Shown: positions 59,219 to 64,000 of the stretch, piece after piece
How the letters are laid out: each line of letters opens with the position of its first letter
How positions within the stretch are numbered: the first letter of the stretch is position 1
Source of the DNA: Microcaldota archaeon
Lineage (GTDB): Archaea; Micrarchaeota; Micrarchaeia; Micrarchaeales; Micrarchaeaceae
Direction of reading: 5' to 3'
Assembly (NCBI GenBank): GCA_021799635.1
Contig: JAJZAB010000001.1
Location: 1-64,000 of the forward strand
DNA length: 64,000 nt
The notes under the pieces: generated by a model
Told to the model about the DNA's origin: nothing
Database searches by the model: none
What the model saw: the letters and a program-made list of their open reading frames with translations, nothing else
Program-made: the position numbers and the translations under genes

Positions 59219-59551
59219 ATGGCCAACCGCATGCTACTAACCATAAATATAAGGAAGTACCTTGTCAACCAGCCCAGGGGCAAGAGGGCGAGGAAGGCGG
59301 TAAGCTATGTAAGGGACAGGGTTGCGCACTATACGAAAACGAGCATAGACAACGTCAAGATAAGCCAGGATCTGAACTCGCTCATAGTTAAAAGGGTTGC
59401 AAGGAAAATGACACCGGTAAGGCTCAACGTGAAGATAGAGAACGGGGTCGCGTCTGCCGAGCCGTTCGCTGCCGGAAAGCCGGAGCCGCAGGAAGCAGCT
59501 GGCGTCAAGGGCGGTGAGAAGAAAGCTGCGGCTGCGAAAAAGCAAAAATAG
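59219..59551 (+). CDS. rpl31e: Ribosomal protein L31e
   Basis: The 110-residue protein reads MANRMLLTINIRKYLVNQPRGKRARKAVSYVRDRVA, the L31e core, then a Lys/Ala/Glu-rich tail of about 25 residues (KPEPQEAAGVKGGEKKAAA) that is longer than usual. Large-subunit protein near the exit tunnel. The start ATG lies two bases after the L39e stop. Confidence 0.94.
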   Translation: MANRMLLTINIRKYLVNQPRGKRARKAVSYVRDRVAHYTKTSIDNVKISQDLNSLIVKRVARKMTPVRLNVKIENGVASAEPFAAGKPEPQEAAGVKGGEKKAAAAKKQK

Positions 59552-59569
59552 GATATATGCAGTGTTTTT

Positions 59570-60235
59570 ATGGAAGCCGTTAAATGCCAGATAAACGGCA
59601 GCGATTTCATAGGCGCCTTTGCAACCTGCACTGGGAAGTTCGTGTTCGTTGCCGAGGGAGTCACGGAAAGGGCAAGGGCGCTCTTGAAAAGCACGCTTAA
59701 GGCCGAATGCTTTGGGATGACGATATACGGCACCGACCTGGTCGGGATCTTCATGCGCGGGAATTCCAACGGGATAGCAATATCAAACGTTGCGTCGGAT
59801 TACGAGATTGGAAAGATAAAGGAGCTGGGCCTGGACCTCAACGTAGGGGTAATAACCAGCGACATAAACGCCGTGGGGAACAACGTAATAGTTAATGACA
59901 AGATAGCGATAATAAATCCGGAGTACAGGGATGCGGATGTGGCACAATTTGAGGATATATTTGGAGTGGAGGTGGTAAGGAAACGTATAGGGAATTTCAA
60001 CACTGTAGGCGCAAATAATATACTTACAAACAGTGGCATAGTAATAAATAATCACGCAACTGACGAAGATAAGGAGGGGCTTGACAGGATTACCGGCTTC
60101 GAGTCTGTTAGGACAACGGCCAACACCGGCGCCCTGAGCATAGGCCTTTCAACGATATCGAACTCTGCCGGGGTTGTAGCAGGGTCTGACACCACGGGAT
60201 ATGAGCTTTCCAGGATAATGAACGCTTTGAGCTAA
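59570..60235 (+). CDS. Translation initiation factor aIF6
   Basis: This 221-residue pentein-fold protein has VGNNVIVNDKIAIINPEYRD and GANNILTNSGIVINNHAT, repeats of the five-fold pseudo-symmetric aIF6. It binds the 50S subunit and prevents premature subunit joining. Order L31e-aIF6-LX is the common archaeal arrangement. Confidence 0.95.
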   Translation: MEAVKCQINGSDFIGAFATCTGKFVFVAEGVTERARALLKSTLKAECFGMTIYGTDLVGIFMRGNSNGIAISNVASDYEIGKIKELGLDLNVGVITSDINAVGNNVIVNDKIAIINPEYRDADVAQFEDIFGVEVVRKRIGNFNTVGANNILTNSGIVINNHATDEDKEGLDRITGFESVRTTANTGALSIGLSTISNSAGVVAGSDTTGYELSRIMNALS

Positions 60236-60247
60236 ACAAGTGGTTTG

Positions 60248-60445
60248 ATGGCTAAAAACAAAAAAGGTGTATTTGTAGTGAAGGGGCTGATAAAAAAATC
60301 TCCGGAAAGGAGTTTCAGCGTAGAGGTCACGGCTGAGGGCGAGAGGCACGCCGGGATTATGGCCACAACGCTGCTGGGCAGCAGGCACGGGATAAAATCC
60401 AACAAGATAAAGATAAGCGAAGTGAAGAGGCGGGCGAATGACTGA
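60248..60445 (+). CDS. Ribosomal protein LX (L18a/L20a)
   Basis: This 65-residue protein has GVFVVKGLIKKSPERSFSVEVTAEGERHAGIMATTLLGSRHGIKSNKIKISEV, the LX pattern with GSRHGIKSNKIKI. Large-subunit component. The last eight bases overlap prefoldin alpha, as in other archaea. Confidence 0.93.
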   Translation: MAKNKKGVFVVKGLIKKSPERSFSVEVTAEGERHAGIMATTLLGSRHGIKSNKIKISEVKRRAND

Positions 60446-60872
60446 AAAAAGCCCAGGATCAGGCCAGAGCCAGGAGCAGGATCTTGAGACACTCAGGTAC
60501 CTGCAGCAGCTGTACGAGGGCCAGTACGCTACCATATCTGAAGGGATGAACAGGAGCATCCAGTACATGAGCGAACTCACGCAGGCGCAGCGCACCCTTG
60601 ACAAGATAGAAATTGTTAGGAGCAAGGAATCCCTTATGCACGTAGGCGCAGGCGTTTATTTAAGCGCGAAAACGAACAACGCTGAAAAGGTCACGGTAAA
60701 CATAGGCTCAGGATACATGATAGAGGAGAGCGTGGAAGACGCAAAGAGTTTTATAGCAAGTAGGCTGGAGAAGGCCACTGCGGAGTTCAACAGGCTTGCT
60801 GGGAGCAGGAAGGAGATCGACAATGTGCTGTCAGACATATCGCGCAGGATAGATGCGCTTATCTATAGATAG
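60438..60872 (+). CDS. pfdA: Prefoldin alpha subunit
   Basis: The 144-residue coiled-coil protein has an N-terminal helix LETLRYLQQLYEGQYATISEG, the beta-hairpin region LMHVGAGVYLSAKTNNAEKVTVNIGSGYMIEES and a C-terminal helix ISRRIDALIYR. With the beta subunit it forms the jellyfish-shaped hexamer that passes unfolded proteins to the chaperonin. It is followed 9 bp later by ftsY. Confidence 0.93.
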   Translation: MTEKSPGSGQSQEQDLETLRYLQQLYEGQYATISEGMNRSIQYMSELTQAQRTLDKIEIVRSKESLMHVGAGVYLSAKTNNAEKVTVNIGSGYMIEESVEDAKSFIASRLEKATAEFNRLAGSRKEIDNVLSDISRRIDALIYR

Positions 60873-60881
60873 GTATTTCAA

Positions 60882-61967
60882 ATGTTTGACCTGCTTAGGA
60901 AAAAGGTTTCGAACGCACTGAAGGGCCTCTCGAAAAAGGAGGAGGCTACTGAAGGAGAAGGCGCTGAACGCACCGGAGCAGGGGCTGACAAGCGAGGACA
61001 GGATGACAAGCGGCTGCCGGAGGCGCACGGTGAGGCTGTGCACAAGCCTGAAGCTGATGTTAGGATATCTGCTTCCACCAGGCTGAAGGGCGTAGTCCTA
61101 AACACGGTGCAGCTGAACGATAAGGAGATTGAGGACTTCCTGGATTCCCTCAGGATATCGCTCCTCGAATCTGACGTATCTTACAAGACCACCGAGGATT
61201 TCCTTGGAACGCTTGGCGCTGTGATGAGAGAGACGAGGTTCAGGTCCAGGAACCTCAGAGAAGATATATTAAAAAGTGTTAGGGGGGCAATGCTGGATGT
61301 GCTGAAAAAAAGCGGGGATAAAGTAGATTTTGACGTCATGATAAAACAGATGGTAGGCAAGGAGGACGGCCCGGTTAGGATCCTTTTCATAGGCCCTAAC
61401 GGCACTGGGAAGACCACGACCATGGGGAAGATTGCGTACAGGCTGAAGAAATGCGGCATAGGCTGCGCATTTTCGGCAAGCGATACTTTCAGGGCTGCGG
61501 CGATAGAACAGACCGAATACCACGCGCAGCGCATAGGGGTACCTGTCATAAAGAGCAAATACGGGGCAGACCCTGCCAGCGTAGCCTTCGACACCATAGC
61601 CTACGCCAAGAGCCACGGCATCCCGGTGGTGCTGATAGATACCGCAGGCAGGCAGGAGACAAACAAGAACCTTATCGGTGAGATTATGAAGATGCACAGG
61701 GTCGCAAAGCCCAACCTGACCATATTTGTAGGAGAAAGCACGGCAGGCAATTCCCTGCCCGCGCAGATAAGCGAGTTTTCAAAGCACATGAAGATAGATG
61801 GTATAATACTTACAAAGCTGGACTGCGATGCAAAGGGGGGCAACGCCATATCCATATCTGACGCAACTGGAATACCGATATTGTTTTTTGGCACAGGTGA
61901 ATCCTACGACTCGCTGGTGCCATACAGCCCGGAATTTGTTGTTGACTCCATAGTTCCGAACAACTAG
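60882..61967 (+). CDS. ftsY: Signal recognition particle receptor FtsY
   Basis: The 361-residue GTPase has a charged Lys/Glu/Gly-rich A-domain (about 1-55), helical N domain, and G domain with GPNGTGKTTTMGKIAYRLK (G1), SDTFRAAAIEQTEYHA, IDTAGRQE (G3), TKLDCDAKGGNAI (G4-G5 region). It docks SRP-ribosome complexes at the membrane. It closes the S19e-FtsY operon. Length is slightly longer than the minimal archaeal form. Confidence 0.95.
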   Translation: MFDLLRKKVSNALKGLSKKEEATEGEGAERTGAGADKRGQDDKRLPEAHGEAVHKPEADVRISASTRLKGVVLNTVQLNDKEIEDFLDSLRISLLESDVSYKTTEDFLGTLGAVMRETRFRSRNLREDILKSVRGAMLDVLKKSGDKVDFDVMIKQMVGKEDGPVRILFIGPNGTGKTTTMGKIAYRLKKCGIGCAFSASDTFRAAAIEQTEYHAQRIGVPVIKSKYGADPASVAFDTIAYAKSHGIPVVLIDTAGRQETNKNLIGEIMKMHRVAKPNLTIFVGESTAGNSLPAQISEFSKHMKIDGIILTKLDCDAKGGNAISISDATGIPILFFGTGESYDSLVPYSPEFVVDSIVPNN

Positions 61968-62027
61968 GCAGGCGGATGGGCAACCTATTTTAAGCTTTTT
62001 GATTGATAGAATAATTACTGTGATTTG

Positions 62028-63344
62028 ATGAAGGATGTTCTTTACGAAGTAGAAGGTGAGATAGTAAAACAGCTTACCGGAAAGTTTGCAACCGTAACTA
62101 ACCCGGCGAGGAGGAAGGCGCTCATCACCTACGCAGCAAAGACAATAGACCCCAACATAAGCGATGACGAGATAGCGGAAATAGAGAAGGACCTTGATGA
62201 TTTTTATCCCATAAAGGATGTGCTTGGCGACCAGTATATAGAGGATATAATGGTGAACAACACCGAAAACATATTTGTTTACGACTCAAGGAAGGGGGAG
62301 GAGAAGCTGGATGTAAAGATAAAGAATAAGGAAGAATTGGATAGGTTTGTCAACAAGCTGAAGCTGTATGCAACTAACCAGACAGCAAAGGGGAACATAC
62401 TCGACGTCCACCTTCCGACGGGGAGCAGGGCTAACATAGTCGCATCTCCGATCGGCTATGATATAACGATAAGAAACTTCAGGGGCAAGGCCCTGAGCAT
62501 AATTGACCTGATAAACGCTGGGGAGTTTGATTACCAGATAGCTGCGAGGCTGTGGCTTTATGTTGACGGCTTCTCCGTTAGGCCGGCGAACATGATGATA
62601 AGCGGTATGCCTGCCTCTGGAAAGACAACGCTTCTGAACGCCATGTTCTCCTTTTTCAGGCCAGATGCGAGGATAGTCACCATAGAGGAAACGTACGAGC
62701 TCAACACCGAGACCCAGGACAACTGTGTAAGGCTGGAGACCAGCGAAGAGATGCCGCTGGAGGCTCTGGTAAAGAACGCTCTGAGGATGAGGCCGGATAT
62801 GATAATAATAGGGGAGGTGAGGGGGGCAGAAGCGAACGACATGATAACCGCGATGAACATAGGCAAGATAGTCATGGGGACGATACATGCTTCATCAGCC
62901 AGGGACGTGATAAACAGGCTTGAGCACACTCCGATGAACGTACCGAGGGACATACTTCCTGTGATAGACTCCATAATAGTCATATCCCAGGTTTATGAAA
63001 ACGGGGTGCCGCAGAGGAAAATAGTGCAGATGTCCGAGATATCAGGCATAGAGACCCAGATACTGCTTTCAGACCTGTTCAAGTTCGACTACAAGACCCA
63101 CCAGTCGATGCCAATACTTCCAAGCGTCACATACCGCGACACCATATCCAAGCTCATAGGCGTGGTGCCGCAGGATATACTTGCTGAGGAGCAGGTCAGG
63201 GCTTCGGTGCTTATGGCTATGAACAAAATGGGGATACGCGACCTCAGGAGCATAAACGAGATGGTGAAGGAGTATTACGACAGCCCTGAGACTGCGCTCA
63301 ACAAGCTCGGCCTGGGCCACCTGCACCCGATAATAAGGGTTTGA
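62028..63344 (+). CDS. Type II/IV secretion (FlaI/PilB-like) ATPase
   Basis: The 438-residue protein has Walker A ISGMPASGKTTLLNA, the Asp box TIEETYEL, Walker B MIIIGEVRGAEANDMITAMN and His box TIHASSARDVINRL, typical of FlaI/GspE/TadA hexameric ATPases. An N-terminal domain of about 180 residues precedes. It would power assembly of archaellum or type IV pili, such as the class III signal protein at 1-138. No membrane partner (FlaJ/TadC) is next to it. TTG 62025 is excluded because ATG 62028 has GTG five bases before it. Confidence 0.93.
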   Translation: MKDVLYEVEGEIVKQLTGKFATVTNPARRKALITYAAKTIDPNISDDEIAEIEKDLDDFYPIKDVLGDQYIEDIMVNNTENIFVYDSRKGEEKLDVKIKNKEELDRFVNKLKLYATNQTAKGNILDVHLPTGSRANIVASPIGYDITIRNFRGKALSIIDLINAGEFDYQIAARLWLYVDGFSVRPANMMISGMPASGKTTLLNAMFSFFRPDARIVTIEETYELNTETQDNCVRLETSEEMPLEALVKNALRMRPDMIIIGEVRGAEANDMITAMNIGKIVMGTIHASSARDVINRLEHTPMNVPRDILPVIDSIIVISQVYENGVPQRKIVQMSEISGIETQILLSDLFKFDYKTHQSMPILPSVTYRDTISKLIGVVPQDILAEEQVRASVLMAMNKMGIRDLRSINEMVKEYYDSPETALNKLGLGHLHPIIRV

Positions 63345-63371
63345 GCCTGCGCGCTGCGATGGACTTGACAG

Positions 63372-64000
63372 CTACGGAAGCAGATCCTTGTTCTTGACCT
63401 TCTCCCTTATGTAGTCGCCTACGAACGTGAGCTTCGGCGCCTGGAGAGTGTCCTCTTCCAGCTTGGTTTTTGTCTTTATCACCTTGTTCAGCTCCTCGAC
63501 CCATTCCTTGTGCCTGCTTATCCACGGGTACTGCAGCATCTCCTGCGCCCTCTTAATGTCCACATCGCTGGCCTTCATCACCAGCTTCTTCAGGAAGTCG
63601 TATGTCTCTATGTCCTTCATTGTAACGCCCAGGAACCTGGCCTCCGGTGTGGCTATGTCGCTGCCTATGTATGCAAGGTTTATGCTTCCGGTCTTTATGG
63701 TCCAGTATATATACCACCCCCAGGCGTCGGCATCGTTGAAAACGTACACAGGCAGGTCCAGGTCGGCCAGCTTCCTTATCAGCCGCCTTGCCCCCCTGGA
63801 GGCCTGCCCCTGGGGGGATATGAGTATTATGTTCTCCTTTTTCCAGAAGCCGTCCTCGTTCAGCCTCTGCCATACTGCGTCCTTCTCAACGACAAGGACG
63901 TACTTCGCCTTCACGTCAACGAACTCTATGTCGTTGTCTACGTCGCTCGGTATCGACCATCCGCTCCTGCCCTGCTTGCTCGCATCTATCTCTATCCTTT
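63372..64000 (-). CDS. top6A: DNA topoisomerase VI subunit A (5' part outside window)
   Basis: The visible C-terminal part has the TOPRIM strands: GRSGWSIPSDVDNDIEF region near 63920-63985, AKYVLVVEKDAVWQRL (catalytic Glu), LISPQGQASRGARRLIRKL and YVFNDADAWGWYIY (the acidic metal pair), ending VKNKDLLP. TopoVI relaxes and decatenates DNA by double-strand passage. The gene is on the minus strand and continues beyond 64000, so the active-site Tyr region is not visible. Confidence 0.95.
   Translation of the reverse strand, partial: RIEIDASKQGRSGWSIPSDVDNDIEFVDVKAKYVLVVEKDAVWQRLNEDGFWKKENIILISPQGQASRGARRLIRKLADLDLPVYVFNDADAWGWYIYWTIKTGSINLAYIGSDIATPEARFLGVTMKDIETYDFLKKLVMKASDVDIKRAQEMLQYPWISRHKEWVEELNKVIKTKTKLEEDTLQAPKLTFVGDYIREKVKNKDLLP

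Noticed and set aside
1-64000. CRISPR arrays and insertion sequences
   Set aside because: No regularly spaced direct repeats, terminal inverted repeats or transposase/integrase-like proteins were seen; the only marked direct repeat pairs are inside the Alba gene and near 36.8/37.1 kb.

Overview
The window is a dense stretch of archaeal chromosome. The evidence is the set of archaeal/eukaryal information-processing genes: Tyr-, Trp-, Asn- and Asp-tRNA synthetases of archaeal type, aIF2-gamma, aIF6, ribosomal proteins S6e, S19e, L15, L30, L31e, L39e, L40e and LX, prefoldin alpha, FtsY, Hjc resolvase, DnaG-type primase, a Hef-like helicase, Alba, topoisomerase VI subunit A, and intron-containing tRNA genes. 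Short intergenic gaps, a modest gene complement, membrane and surface genes, and split or intron-rich tRNAs suggest a small-genome DPANN-type archaeon, most likely Micrarchaeota (ARMAN-like). That placement is inference from gene content and style; no 16S gene is present.

Layout. 1-6.4 kb: end of a pilin-like protein, a zinc-ribbon protein, tyrS, a glycosyltransferase/phosphodiesterase pair, tRNA-Leu and a C39-fold protein. 6.4-10.4 kb: an ABC-2 exporter (one ATPase, two permeases) followed by an AT-rich patch with a second C39-fold protease-like gene. 10.4-20.6 kb: methyltransferase, DEAD-box helicase, flippase, trpS, CDGSH protein, L40e cluster, HMG-CoA synthase, asnS and RNHCP protein, with tRNA-Thr, tRNA-Gly and tRNA-Phe between them. 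21-26 kb: DNA repair and replication genes (Hef-like helicase, Hjc, DnaG) plus an antiporter. 26.2-30.5 kb: a PadR-regulated ABC-2 operon ending in a large secreted CARDB-like protein. 30.5-41 kb: tandem Alba, CBS protein, aspS, aIF2-gamma/S6e, beta-CASP nuclease, glycosyltransferase and L15/L30. 42-47.8 kb: PHP protein, two divergent endonuclease III genes, Dph6, aminotransferase, and a nickel superoxide dismutase with its maturation protease. 47.8-54.7 kb: a membrane-integrated double AAA+ ATPase, HIT, DUF1801-like and HPP-like proteins, a second beta-CASP nuclease and a membrane-tethered winged-helix protein. 54.8-64 kb: an ADP-forming acyl-CoA synthetase/aminotransferase operon, the classic S19e-PDCD5-L39e-L31e-aIF6-LX-prefoldin-FtsY operon, a secretion ATPase, and the 3' part of top6A.

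The most unusual signals are these. (1) Many starts follow a GGTG/GTG + 5 nt + start-codon rule. Three genes put AUA or AUC exactly at that place, and one of them (an ABC ATPase) has no AUG, GUG or UUG in frame before its Walker A motif. (2) A Cdc48-like protein has its N-domain replaced by about ten membrane helices. (3) Two C39-fold proteins, one with Ser in place of the catalytic Cys, flank an ABC-2 exporter. (4) Five of eight tRNA genes carry introns, including an apparent 11-nt intron inside the T-loop of tRNA-Leu. (5) A NiSOD/protease pair and a tandem Alba protein with a 300-bp internal repeat are also present. No CRISPR array, insertion sequence or rRNA was found.
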